DNA from: JAAYXS01 sp964550375
Lineage (GTDB): Bacteria; Planctomycetota; Phycisphaerae; UBA1845; Fen-1342
DNA length: 64,000 nucleotides
NCBI GenBank assembly: GCA_964550375.1
Contig: CAZJYX010000011.1
Location: 1-64,000, forward strand
Direction of reading: 5' to 3'
The position numbers and the translations under genes are program-made. The notes below the pieces were generated by a model. The model ran no database searches. It saw nothing but the letters and a program-made list of their open reading frames with translations, and was not told the DNA's origin. Positions within the stretch are counted from its first letter, which is position 1, and each line of letters opens with the position of its first letter. Shown here piece by piece: positions 7,931 to 17,007 of the stretch.

Positions 7931-10900
7931 TCAGATTCGGGTCTGCGGGCCGGCGGTGAAACCGTCGCGGTCGTTGGCGTAGATCAGCATGCCCTGGCGG
8001 TGCAGCGTTGCAATGCGCTCCAGGGCGACGGTGGGCCGGGCCGACCAGCCTTCCTGGCACACGAGCTGCGCCGAAACCAGGCAAGCTTGTGGATGCACGG
8101 CCGGGGTGTACTGATGTTCGGGCTCGGCGTTCCAGCAGAGCCGGCCATCCCCAGCGCGGTAGGCGTGAGCCGCCTTGCCAATGACCGGGGCCGGCGTGAA
8201 CAACGGACAGATCAGCAGATCCTCGAGGAACCACTGGTCGTATTCGTTGGCCGGGTCGACCATTGCGACCCACGGCACGCCTGACTGGCTGACGCGCTCG
8301 GGTAGGCCGGCGAGCATCCGTTCGGGACCGTTGAGCGGCAGGCATTCGGCCGCGGTTCGGGCGGGCAGGTGCCGCTCGAGGCGTTCCCGGGCCAGCGCCA
8401 GTTCCAGTGCGGCATCGACGCCGACCCAGACGGCTGCTGGCGGCTGGGTCTGTCGGGCCAGCAACTCGCCCAGCAGGCCGGCCTCCTCGGCCGTTCTGAC
8501 CGTGGCGACGACGCCGACCTGCGGCGGACTGACGTCGAAAGCGTCCAGGCCGATCGTCTCGGCCACCTGGCGCAGGCGATGGCGAATGGTGTGCTGCGTC
8601 ATGACGGTCCGCAGGCCCCGGCGAACCAGCGCGCGGCGGTGGTCATCGTCCTCCAGCAGGCGCTGTAGCAGGTGCCGGTACTCCTCCGGCTCCGCGGCGC
8701 TCTGGATCACGTCGCCGAACAGCCGCGACATGCCTGTGCTGGGCGTGCTGACCACCGCCGTGCCGCAGGCGAGGAGCTCGAACACGCGTCGGGCAAACAT
8801 GGTCGGCGACTGATCGACGGAGTTGACGTTGAGAAAGACCTTGTGCTGCTTGTAGGTTTCGACGACGCGCTCATATGGCAGGCTGCCCTTGATGTATGGA
8901 CGGAAGCGCTCCGGAAAGGCGAAGTCCGGCGTGTCCGCGCCGTGGTTGCGGTCGTAGATCACCAGTCCGAAGGGGGCCGCCGCGTCCAGCAGGATGTCCA
9001 TCTGCTGACGCCGCCCGGGGTGCCGGTTGGCATAATACGAGCCGGCGAAGCAGGGCGCGTCCAGACGCGGGCCGGAGCCGGCGGGGTTATGCAGGCGCGG
9101 CTGGGCTGCGAACACCAGCGGGTTGACGGTGCGAATGGCCGAGTCCGGCAGATCGCGGTAGGCCGACACGACGTTGGCGTCGGTGGTGAAGACATAATCG
9201 AACAGCGCGGCGGCCTTCTCGAACCTGGCGAAATGGACTGGATCCTCCTTGTTCCAGAAGGCGGTGGGGATCTGCCTATGGCGACACCAAGCCACCAGCT
9301 CGCGGAGCCGCTCGTGCCTGTGGCTAGGGTACTCCCCGACGAGGTACTGCCAACTGCCGTCGTTGCCGTTCCAGGCCGATTCGACCAGCAGGAAGTCGGG
9401 CGGGTGCTGCTCCAGGGCATCACGCCAGTTGTTCGGTGTGAACCGCAGCAGGCGACAATCGGGCCCGAAGGTCACTGTGGACATCGTGTCAAGCACGGCG
9501 GCCACCTGCGGTGTGCCGTCCGGCGACTGGGCGCTGCGACGCAGCGGTGCGGCCGCGCGCCGTTTGACAACTGACCCTGCCGAGCCCTGGGGCGCCAGCA
9601 GGATCTGGTTGTACATGAAGACGGGCGCGTGGTTGCGCCAAGCGCGGAACCCGACTTGTACGGATCGGGCGGCCGGCGGCGCCGTGAACGTCACCTTGAA
9701 GCGGGCATGACCGTCAGGCTCGAGGTACCTGAATGGACCGACTTCCGGGTCGTCGGAATGCGCGAAGCCCGGCAGGGGCGGGGGGATGACGCGACCGTCC
9801 TCATCGCTGAAGCAGAAATGCACCAGGGCGGCCTTGGCCTGCTCATCCGGTGCCAGCAACAGGCAGCCCAGCAACTCGAAGCTACCTGCGCCCGCGAGGG
9901 GGCCCGCGGCGAACATGCTGCTGTGGCGCGGTAGCGGCAGGACGCGGTTGTCGGCTGCGGCGCGACTCTGCGGGGCAGCGCTTTCATCTGCGGCCGTGTG
10001 GAGCACGAGTCCCGCGCCGACCGGCAAGTCCTGTCCGTTGTGGGCGATGTGCAGGGCCGTATCGATCTCGATGCGGCGGCCGCGGGCGCGGTACGACTGC
10101 AAGCCGAGACAGACAAACGCCGCCTCGCTCGGCGTTCGGAACCGGACTTCAAAAGGTCCAGCCGCTTGCCGGGGATTGAGGTACACGTACGGGCCGACCT
10201 CCTTGGACGTGACCACGCCGGCGTACGGCGGAGCAAGCACGTCGCGCCGGGCATCCAGGAAGACAACCCGAGCCAGGGCTGTTTGTGCCCGCTGCCGGGG
10301 ACCGGCAAACAGCGCGCCCCGTAGCGTACAGGTCGTGGCGTTGCGCAGCTCAGCCGTCACCCAGCGCGGTCGGCGACCAAGCTTCACACGTTTGTCAGTT
10401 GGGTGCAGCAGCGCGACGCCCTGGTGTCCGGCTGCGGCCTCGTCGAGCAGGGCCCGGTGCAACAGCGGCCGCCACTGCGCGCCGCGCCGGCTCACCGCCG
10501 CGCCGGCCTCGCCCCAGTCGCCGCGTTCATCCGGTAGCAGCACGGATACCGGCGAGTGTTCGCATGGGACCGGCCGTGACTGTTGCGCTGCGTCGCGCGC
10601 CTTCTCGGCGCGCCTGGCCAAGGCGGCCTTCTCACTATTCAACGCGGCGATGCGGTCGGCCAGTCGTTGCAGGTCGGCTTCCAGCCGGGCCCGGTCCTTC
10701 TCGGACACGCGCTGCTGTTCGGATTGCTGGGCACAACGCTGCCGCAACTCGTCGAGCTGCTGCTGGTTCACAACCAACTGTTGGGCGAGCGTGGCGTTCT
10801 GCTGCGTCAACGGCGCGAGACTCTGGGCCTGTGCGTCACTGTGCTCGACGCGGCGTCGCAGTTCGCGAGATTCGTGCCGGAGCCGCGTGAGCTGGGCCTG

Positions 10901-11971
10901 CAACTCCAGCGTCATCCGCTCGACCTCGCCCAGCAACGGCGTGACGGCGAGCTGGTCGGTGACGCGGAGCGGAGCTGCCGTTTGCCCAACGCCCGGCTTG
11001 CGGCCCACGACGCGGATGCTCCCCTCGGCGATCGACACGTGCGACAACGTTATCAGCCCCGACAACAGCTCGACCAGGTCGGACAGCACAAACACCTGCC
11101 GGGATTCGCCCGTTTCCGCGCAGCCAAAGGGCGTCGTCAGGACGCACGTGCCACCCGGCGCGAGCTGACGCAGGCAGTTCTGCATAAACGTGCGCGGTTC
11201 CAGCACGTGCTCAAGACCAGCACCGATCGACAGCGAGTCATACAGCGTGGCGGGCGCGTCCAGCGTGGCAACATTGGCGTGCATGAAGCGGACGCGCTGC
11301 CGAACGGCCTCGTTCTCCTTGTCCAGGAGCCGGTTGGCCGAGCTGATTGCCTCGGGTTCGGTGTCGATGCCGGTGACGAAGAAGCCTTCGCGACCGAGCA
11401 GGATCGACAGCACGCCGGCGCCGCAGCCGATGTCGAGCACGCGCTGACCGCTGACCTGGCGGCCCAGCCAGTGAATGCCGCTGCGGATGTGCGAGATGGG
11501 TGGTTGGGGTCCGAATCGGCCCAAATACACCTTTGGCAATGCTGCCCGCCCCGGTGCCAGGGGATCCAGGAGATTGGGCCGCTCGCGCCCCGTATCTCCG
11601 CCTTGGCTTACAACGGTCTGTTTCTGCAAGTCCGCCACTTGTGTGCTCAACTCCGGCGAGCCGCCCGGCGGCGCGGCCTGCCCGGCACCAGCTTCCGGAG
11701 CCCGGCCGTGAGATGGGGCGGTCCGGATCGGTCTTCCTTGGGCGCCGCTCGCCAACCGCTGGCGGGCGTGCCGCCGCGCTCTTGCGTCAAGCCGACTGGG
11801 ATTGTACCGCTCGCGGCGGCCGGATGCGACCGCGTGTGCGAGCATGCGGAACGATTCAAAGGGTCGACCAGGAAGTAGTAGCGCGTGGGAACCCTCGGCA
11901 GAGGCCGCAACCCGGTCGGCTGGTTCAACGGCCTTCTGATAGGCCTGTAGCTTCTCGAACATGCAGGCCAT
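7931..11971 (-). CDS. giant multidomain methyltransferase / CgeB-like glycosyltransferase
   Basis: This protein of about 1346 residues probably builds or modifies a surface glycan. In order it has a class I SAM methyltransferase domain with motif I VLDIGCGAG (about residue 176), and a Gln/Arg-rich coiled coil (about 337-457). Two copies of a beta module follow (about 520-640 and 660-800; shared GPYVYLNP/GPFRYLEP blocks). Next comes a CgeB-like glycosyltransferase region (about 850-1140; DFLLVESAWNG, FDYVFTTD, RRVFELLACGTAVVSTPS), then a C-terminal domain resembling a degenerate GT-A fold. The frame stays open to 12427, but that extension is Ser/Cys/Arg-rich and antisense to another coding-like frame, so I start at MACMFEKL (11971; the alternative is 11962). 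No strong ribosome binding site is seen. No signal peptide, so the protein is cytoplasmic. Confidence 0.82.
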   Translation of the reverse strand: MACMFEKLQAYQKAVEPADRVAASAEGSHALLLPGRPFESFRMLAHAVASGRRERYNPSRLDARARRHARQRLASGAQGRPIRTAPSHGRAPEAGAGQAAPPGGSPELSTQVADLQKQTVVSQGGDTGRERPNLLDPLAPGRAALPKVYLGRFGPQPPISHIRSGIHWLGRQVSGQRVLDIGCGAGVLSILLGREGFFVTGIDTEPEAISSANRLLDKENEAVRQRVRFMHANVATLDAPATLYDSLSIGAGLEHVLEPRTFMQNCLRQLAPGGTCVLTTPFGCAETGESRQVFVLSDLVELLSGLITLSHVSIAEGSIRVVGRKPGVGQTAAPLRVTDQLAVTPLLGEVERMTLELQAQLTRLRHESRELRRRVEHSDAQAQSLAPLTQQNATLAQQLVVNQQQLDELRQRCAQQSEQQRVSEKDRARLEADLQRLADRIAALNSEKAALARRAEKARDAAQQSRPVPCEHSPVSVLLPDERGDWGEAGAAVSRRGAQWRPLLHRALLDEAAAGHQGVALLHPTDKRVKLGRRPRWVTAELRNATTCTLRGALFAGPRQRAQTALARVVFLDARRDVLAPPYAGVVTSKEVGPYVYLNPRQAAGPFEVRFRTPSEAAFVCLGLQSYRARGRRIEIDTALHIAHNGQDLPVGAGLVLHTAADESAAPQSRAAADNRVLPLPRHSSMFAAGPLAGAGSFELLGCLLLAPDEQAKAALVHFCFSDEDGRVIPPPLPGFAHSDDPEVGPFRYLEPDGHARFKVTFTAPPAARSVQVGFRAWRNHAPVFMYNQILLAPQGSAGSVVKRRAAAPLRRSAQSPDGTPQVAAVLDTMSTVTFGPDCRLLRFTPNNWRDALEQHPPDFLLVESAWNGNDGSWQYLVGEYPSHRHERLRELVAWCRHRQIPTAFWNKEDPVHFARFEKAAALFDYVFTTDANVVSAYRDLPDSAIRTVNPLVFAAQPRLHNPAGSGPRLDAPCFAGSYYANRHPGRRQQMDILLDAAAPFGLVIYDRNHGADTPDFAFPERFRPYIKGSLPYERVVETYKQHKVFLNVNSVDQSPTMFARRVFELLACGTAVVSTPSTGMSRLFGDVIQSAAEPEEYRHLLQRLLEDDDHRRALVRRGLRTVMTQHTIRHRLRQVAETIGLDAFDVSPPQVGVVATVRTAEEAGLLGELLARQTQPPAAVWVGVDAALELALARERLERHLPARTAAECLPLNGPERMLAGLPERVSQSGVPWVAMVDPANEYDQWFLEDLLICPLFTPAPVIGKAAHAYRAGDGRLCWNAEPEHQYTPAVHPQACLVSAQLVCQEGWSARPTVALERIATLHRQGMLIYANDRDGFTAGPQTRI

Positions 11972-12053
11972 GGGCCGAGCCGCGCGTCGGATTGAGCAGG
12001 TGAACATTTGAGCGGGAGACCGCAGATGAGCGGCCGACGCGAGAGACAACGCC

Positions 12054-12416
12054 GTGAAGCTGGGGGCCATTCCTCCCCCGCTCCTGATCACGTGGTCTGC
12101 AAAGGCCAGGACGCTACAGCAGGAGAAGACGCGGCAATCGGAACAGTCGGGCGACCTGCTGGCGTGCCTGCAACTGGCGGACAGGGGACACATACTCGTG
12201 CAGGACCCCGTGCTGCGTGAGCTCACTACGCATGAGTCGAAGGCGGCGGGCAAGCGCGCGTTCAGCACGCTCGATGCACTGCGCAACGACTTGGCGCACG
12301 CCCAGTCTCCGATTCCCCGGCACTGGCCAACGATACGCGTGCTGGCGGAGCACCTCGAGCGAACGCTTGAGTTTGATCCCAACGCGATTGCGTCGACGTG
12401 CGAGTCGGGCACCTGA
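12054..12416 (+). CDS. HEPN-like domain protein, small gene or 5'-truncated remnant
   Basis: A plus-strand GTG frame encodes 120 residues ending TLDALRNDLAHAQ... LAEHLERTLEF. The R-x4-H pattern (RNDLAH) within a helical C-terminus is typical of HEPN domains (known family of RNases and nucleotide-binding proteins). The part before it, QLADRGHILVQDPVLREL, reads like the helix pair preceding HEPN in longer proteins. The in-frame stop at 12027-12029 cuts off anything upstream, and the coding-like sequence seems to begin right after it (GCG GCC GAC...). No convincing ribosome binding site precedes the GTG. It may be the surviving C-terminal part of a CBS-HEPN-type gene. It is antisense to the spurious extension of the neighbouring giant gene and converges on the phosphatase gene. 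Confidence 0.5.
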   Translation: MKLGAIPPPLLITWSAKARTLQQEKTRQSEQSGDLLACLQLADRGHILVQDPVLRELTTHESKAAGKRAFSTLDALRNDLAHAQSPIPRHWPTIRVLAEHLERTLEFDPNAIASTCESGT

Positions 12417-12466
12417 CCGCCGGGCATGATGTGCGGCCCGTGAGCCAGTAGCCCCGAACACCAGGG

Positions 12467-13957
12467 TCATGCTGATACGCCTTCTGCGGGCTGCCGGTCA
12501 AGCCGAGGAACGCCGGCAGTTACACCTGTGTACGGATCGTCATCTGACGCCCGCCGCCGAATCACGACGGCGGTCATGTCGTCGTCCGGCGAAACTCCAG
12601 CGGCGAATGCGTCCACGTCGGCGTCGAGCGCAGCAATGAAGTCCCTGGCCGGCAGGAAGCGGTTGGCCAGCGCAGCCTGCCGAAGGCGTTCCATTCCATA
12701 CTGCTGGCCACCCTCGCCACGACGCTCGAAGAAACCATCGGTCAGGAGAACCAGCTGGTCACCCGGCTTCATCTTGATCCGCGCCGTTGGCCCGAAAGTC
12801 GCGCAGTCACTGATTCCCAAGGGCATGCCGGTAGCGCCAAGTGCCGAAACATCACCGGAGCAGGTACTGATGTGGAGCATGGGCCCGTGCCCGGCCGAGG
12901 CCAGCTCGATGACGCCGGCCTGGGCGTCCAGAACGGCCAGAGCGAGCGTAATGAATCGCCCACTGGCCAGCTCCGTCTGCAAAAGACGATTCAGGAGCTC
13001 CAGCACGCGCGCTGGATCGCTGACACCCGCGAGCACTGCCCGGGCGTAGGCGCTGCACGAAGCCATCAGCAAAGCTGGCCCTAGCCCGTGCCCGCAGACG
13101 TCGGCAATGATGAACGCGTGACGCCCATCCGCCGCCAGTCGCCAATCGTAATAGTCGCCGCTGGCGTACTCCGCGGGTCGATTCCAGGCAGCGACATCGA
13201 AGCCACTGATCTGCGGCATGGCCTTTGGCAACAGGTCCTGCTGAATCGTTTGCGCCAACTCCAACTCTCGCTGGACTGCCGCCAATCGGCGTCGTGTCTC
13301 GGCTTCGCGCAGGGCCGAGACGACGTGCCCGCGAATGGTGTGACAGATCAAGACTGCGGCGAGTGCGGTGAGCAAGATGAAAACGACGAATCCAAGCAGG
13401 TCGCTTACGGTTACCCAATCGGTACCCGATTCGCCGCCTGTGGTTGTGCGGACGATGAGCGTCAAGTAGCCCGAGCCGGCAACAAGGCCACTCAGTAGGC
13501 ACAACCCCGGTCGGAGCCGGAGAATCGACAGGCAGATGACCAAGCCGTAAAGGAGCAGCGGCGTCGAGCGCAGCGGCGCTCCGCCAGGCGCGCCAGCCAA
13601 CCACACGCTGGCCGCGAGAGCCAGCGTCGGCAGCAGCGACTCGATGATCGTGCCGGCGAACCAGACGGCGACGGGCAGGACGCGCCCGCGACGCTCGGCA
13701 CGCCGCACGGTCCACGCCAGCCCCATCGCGTATGCGATGCCGCCACAGTAGACCAGGACACGTGTCATCTGTGCGTCGGTATCGCTCAGCGTCCGATCCG
13801 TGAGAAGACGCAACAACCCAAGGCAGGTGAGAGTGGCCAGCGCCAAGAGAAGAAGCCCGAGGCGCCGGTACTCGCTGCGTTGTAGTGCCAGCTCCAGCGC
13901 CTCGGTGGCGACGTCTCCGTTGTGCCCGGCGGTGTCGCTGGAGCGGCTTGTCATCAC
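12467..13957 (-). CDS. membrane-anchored PP2C/SpoIIE-type serine phosphatase (RsbU-like)
   Basis: This is probably the output of a partner-switching pathway that dephosphorylates an anti-sigma-factor antagonist. The N-terminal 215 or so residues hold about six hydrophobic helices. A short coiled linker (ELELAQTIQQDLLPKAMPQ, the usual SpoIIE lead-in) precedes the PP2C domain (about 250-480). Metal-binding acidic motifs are present: ASGDYYDW, IADVCGHGLGPAL, LLTDGFFE and DDMTAVVI. The ATG at 13957 overlaps the stop of the upstream RND pump gene (ATGA), so the two are translationally coupled. No cognate STAS or anti-sigma kinase gene is nearby. The coupling to an efflux pump is unusual; the membrane part could sense the same stress or substrate (inference). 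Confidence 0.88.
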   Translation of the reverse strand: MMTSRSSDTAGHNGDVATEALELALQRSEYRRLGLLLLALATLTCLGLLRLLTDRTLSDTDAQMTRVLVYCGGIAYAMGLAWTVRRAERRGRVLPVAVWFAGTIIESLLPTLALAASVWLAGAPGGAPLRSTPLLLYGLVICLSILRLRPGLCLLSGLVAGSGYLTLIVRTTTGGESGTDWVTVSDLLGFVVFILLTALAAVLICHTIRGHVVSALREAETRRRLAAVQRELELAQTIQQDLLPKAMPQISGFDVAAWNRPAEYASGDYYDWRLAADGRHAFIIADVCGHGLGPALLMASCSAYARAVLAGVSDPARVLELLNRLLQTELASGRFITLALAVLDAQAGVIELASAGHGPMLHISTCSGDVSALGATGMPLGISDCATFGPTARIKMKPGDQLVLLTDGFFERRGEGGQQYGMERLRQAALANRFLPARDFIAALDADVDAFAAGVSPDDDMTAVVIRRRASDDDPYTGVTAGVPRLDRQPAEGVSA

Positions 13958-16900
13958 ACCGGCGCACCTCGTTCGGTCGCCGGGCGTGCGCCGCAGACAA
14001 TGCTGTACAGCACCGGTACTACGATGAGTGTTAGGACCGTCGCAAAGCTCAGGCCGAACATGATTGCGATGGCCATGTCCTTGAAGAAGACGTCCGTCAG
14101 AAGCGGGATCATGCCCAGCACGGTCGTGAGGGCCGCGAGCACGACCGGGCGCGCACGGCTGACGGCGCTCTGCACCACTGCCTCGTACGGCGCAGCGCCG
14201 GCCGCCAATTGGGCGTTGATCTCGTCATTGAGCACAATCGCGTTCTTGATCAGCATCCCGCTGAGGCTCAACACACCCAAGATCGCCATGAAGCCGAATT
14301 CCGCCCCGGTGAGGAGCATGCCGATCGAGACACCGATGATCGCCAAAGGCACCGTCAGCAGAATGACGAGCGGTTGGCGGAGATTGTTGAACAATATGAC
14401 GAGAACCAGCACCATGCCGCCGAAGCACAACGGCAACAGCGCGGTCAGACCGCGATTGGCTTTGGCGGCCTTCTCGTATTCGCCACCCCACTCAAGCGAA
14501 TAGCCCGTCGGCAGCGCGAGCGCCTCGATCTTTGGTCGCAGACGATTCAGCAGCGCCGGCCCGGTGCCCGCGGCCGGATCGCATTTGACCGTTAATGTGG
14601 GCAGGCGATTTCTCCGGAGAATCAGTGGGTCTTCCCACGTCGGGTCGATGTGCGAAACCACCTGTGTCAGTGGCACGGCCCGCTGCGCGCGCGGGCTCCA
14701 TACGTGCACGTCACGCAACTGATCGGCGGCGTTCCGCTCGTCGACCGGCGCACGGAGCACGATGGGAATCAATTCGTCCCGTTCACGATAGAGCCCAACA
14801 CGCAGGCCTTCGAAAGTGGCCGCGAGCGCCTGACTAACCTCTCTTCGCGTCACGCCGACACGCGACGCTTGCGGCTCAGCAAGCACCGGCTGCAGGGTCA
14901 GCGTCTCTTGGCGCCAATCGTTGCGAATGGCTGTCGCGTACGGCTCGGCCGCCATGATGTCCTCGATCTGGGCGGCCAGTTGGCGTAGTCGTTCGGGGTC
15001 CGGGCCGCGCAGGCGGGCCTGGATCTTTGCCTCCCCGCCCGGGCCGAGCAGCATGCGCCAGGGCCAGGCCAGCGCATCCGGATGAGCTTCCGGCAGATGT
15101 CGCCGCACCTGTTCGCAGAGCCCGTCGATCTGGCGATGATCATCAACCGAGACGAGCAACTGGCCATACGCGGCATTCGGCATCTCCGGGGCATACGTGA
15201 GCTCGAAGCGCAGGGTGCCCATCCCTACGCAGGTGGCTACGGCGGTCACATGGTCCTGTTTGAGCAGCCACGATTCAAGCCGGGCGAGATCGGCCTCAAC
15301 GGCGTGGATATCGGTCCCCTCCGGCCGCCAGTAGTCGATCAGGAATTGCGGGCGCGCTGAGGCGGGGAAGAAACCCTGCTGCACCTTTCCGAATCCCACG
15401 ACGCCCGTCACCAGCAGAATCACCATGACGGCGATCGTCAGCCAGCGATGATGCAGGCACGTGCCGAGAAACCGTCGGAAGATGCGGAACGCCCAGCCGC
15501 CGTACGGATCCTGCTGGCCCCCACCACGCGGAGCATGCAAGAAGGCCGCCCCGAACACCGGCGTGGCGGTGATGGCGAAGATCCAGCTCAGCAGCAGGGA
15601 AATCCAAATCACGTCGAACAGCGAGCGGCAGTACTCGCCGGTACTGTCCGGGCTGAGTCCGATCGGAGCGAAAGCAAGCGTGGCTATCAATGTAGCGCCC
15701 AGCAGCGGCCAGGTAGTCTGTCCTACGATGGCCTTGGAGGCATCACGACCACTCAGACCTCGGGCGAGCCCCGCCTGGATTCCCTCCACAACGACAATGG
15801 CATTGTCGACCAGCATGCCGAGCGCGATGATTAATGCTCCGAGCGAAATACGCTGCAAGTCAATCGCCAAGACCTGCATCGCGATGAAGGTGCCGAGAAC
15901 CGTGAGCAACAGCACGAACCCGATCAGCAGGCCGCTGCGCAGCCCCATTGCCAACAGCAGAGTGCCCACCACGATCGCCACGGCTTCCGCGAGGCTGATC
16001 GTGAACGAGTTGACCGCCTTGCGAACAGAATCGGACTGCATGGAGACGATGCCCAACTCGACACCGATTGGCGTAACCGCCTGGAGCTCCCCTAATCGCG
16101 TCCGGACCGCCTGCCCCATGGTAACGACGTTGCCGCCCGCGACAGTTGCCACACCCAGGGCGATTGCGGGGTGCCCGTTGTAGCGCAGGATGACACTGGG
16201 CGGCTCAGTCAAACCGCGCTCCACGCGGGCGATGTCGCCCAGCCGAACTGTGCGTTCCTCCGCGGTAACGATCTGCGTCTGGCGGATTTCATCTACAGTT
16301 GTCAGTCCGCCGGCCGGCTCGATCGCCAGCCGGCGATTGCCGGACAACACATTGCCGGCCGATACGACCAGGCCACGGCCCTCGAATGCGGCGATGATCT
16401 GCTGCAGGCTGGTTCCGAGCTGCGCCAGGCGGGCGCGCGGCGCCTCGATGAAGATCGTTTCGCGGGGCGCTCCCAGGACCGAGACGCTCGCGACATCTTG
16501 CACGAGCAGGAGTTCGCGGCGCAGTGTCTTCGCGTACTCGTTCAGCTCGACGAGATCGAATCCCTCGCCGTAGACGTAGAACAGCACGCCGTACACATCG
16601 CCGAAGTCGTCGTTGACCGCCGCCGGGCCCGCGCCCGGCGGGAATTCGCGCTCGGCCGCCTGCACCTTGCGGCGCAGCTCGTCCCAGATCTGCGGTAACT
16701 CGTCGCCGCCGTGATGGTCCTTGATGAACACCTTGACGGTTGTCCGGCCGCGGGATGAGACCGACTCGAGATAATCGACCTGCCCCATCTGCTGAATGTG
16801 GCGTTCCAGCACATCCGTGACTTCTTCGGCGACCTCCTGCGGTGCAGCACCAGGGTACGTCGCGGCAACGACGGCCTGCTTGATCGGAAACGCGGGATCC

Positions 16901-17007
16901 TCGAGCCGCCCGAGCTTCTCATACGCCATCCAGCCGCCGACGACTACGACCAGGCTCGCAATCGTGACGACCAGCCGATATCGGAAAGACGCGTCGGCGA
17001 CATTCAT
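13954..17007 (-). CDS. RND-family efflux pump inner-membrane transporter (AcrB-like)
   Basis: This 1017-residue protein has the standard RND plan: TM1 near the N-terminus (YRLVVTIASLVVVVGGWMAYEKLG), a large periplasmic loop, six helices, a second large loop and five C-terminal helices. The early motif EDPAFPIKQAVVAATYPGA is typical of hydrophobe/amphiphile exporters. TM4 carries GMLVDNAIVVVEG, so one of the two proton-relay Asp residues of AcrB is Asn, a variant found in many HAE-type pumps. The start ATG overlaps the stop of the upstream membrane fusion gene by 4 nt, and its own stop overlaps the phosphatase start. No outer-membrane factor (TolC-like) is encoded nearby. The substrate cannot be predicted. 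Confidence 0.95.
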   Translation of the reverse strand: MNVADASFRYRLVVTIASLVVVVGGWMAYEKLGRLEDPAFPIKQAVVAATYPGAAPQEVAEEVTDVLERHIQQMGQVDYLESVSSRGRTTVKVFIKDHHGGDELPQIWDELRRKVQAAEREFPPGAGPAAVNDDFGDVYGVLFYVYGEGFDLVELNEYAKTLRRELLLVQDVASVSVLGAPRETIFIEAPRARLAQLGTSLQQIIAAFEGRGLVVSAGNVLSGNRRLAIEPAGGLTTVDEIRQTQIVTAEERTVRLGDIARVERGLTEPPSVILRYNGHPAIALGVATVAGGNVVTMGQAVRTRLGELQAVTPIGVELGIVSMQSDSVRKAVNSFTISLAEAVAIVVGTLLLAMGLRSGLLIGFVLLLTVLGTFIAMQVLAIDLQRISLGALIIALGMLVDNAIVVVEGIQAGLARGLSGRDASKAIVGQTTWPLLGATLIATLAFAPIGLSPDSTGEYCRSLFDVIWISLLLSWIFAITATPVFGAAFLHAPRGGGQQDPYGGWAFRIFRRFLGTCLHHRWLTIAVMVILLVTGVVGFGKVQQGFFPASARPQFLIDYWRPEGTDIHAVEADLARLESWLLKQDHVTAVATCVGMGTLRFELTYAPEMPNAAYGQLLVSVDDHRQIDGLCEQVRRHLPEAHPDALAWPWRMLLGPGGEAKIQARLRGPDPERLRQLAAQIEDIMAAEPYATAIRNDWRQETLTLQPVLAEPQASRVGVTRREVSQALAATFEGLRVGLYRERDELIPIVLRAPVDERNAADQLRDVHVWSPRAQRAVPLTQVVSHIDPTWEDPLILRRNRLPTLTVKCDPAAGTGPALLNRLRPKIEALALPTGYSLEWGGEYEKAAKANRGLTALLPLCFGGMVLVLVILFNNLRQPLVILLTVPLAIIGVSIGMLLTGAEFGFMAILGVLSLSGMLIKNAIVLNDEINAQLAAGAAPYEAVVQSAVSRARPVVLAALTTVLGMIPLLTDVFFKDMAIAIMFGLSFATVLTLIVVPVLYSIVCGARPATERGAPV

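Noticed and set aside
7623..7982. 119-codon plus-strand frame in the 600-bp gap before the giant gene
   Set aside because: No ribosome binding site, no motif, mixed composition, and it overlaps the 3' end of a real gene.
9786..11168. 460-codon plus-strand frame within the giant glycosyltransferase gene
   Set aside because: Ser/Arg/Cys-rich antisense reading with no motif; the minus strand codes for recognisable domains.
11972..12427. N-terminal extension of the giant minus-strand protein up to 12427
   Set aside because: About 150 residues rich in Ser, Cys and Arg, unlike the rest of the protein, and antisense to a frame with a HEPN-like motif.
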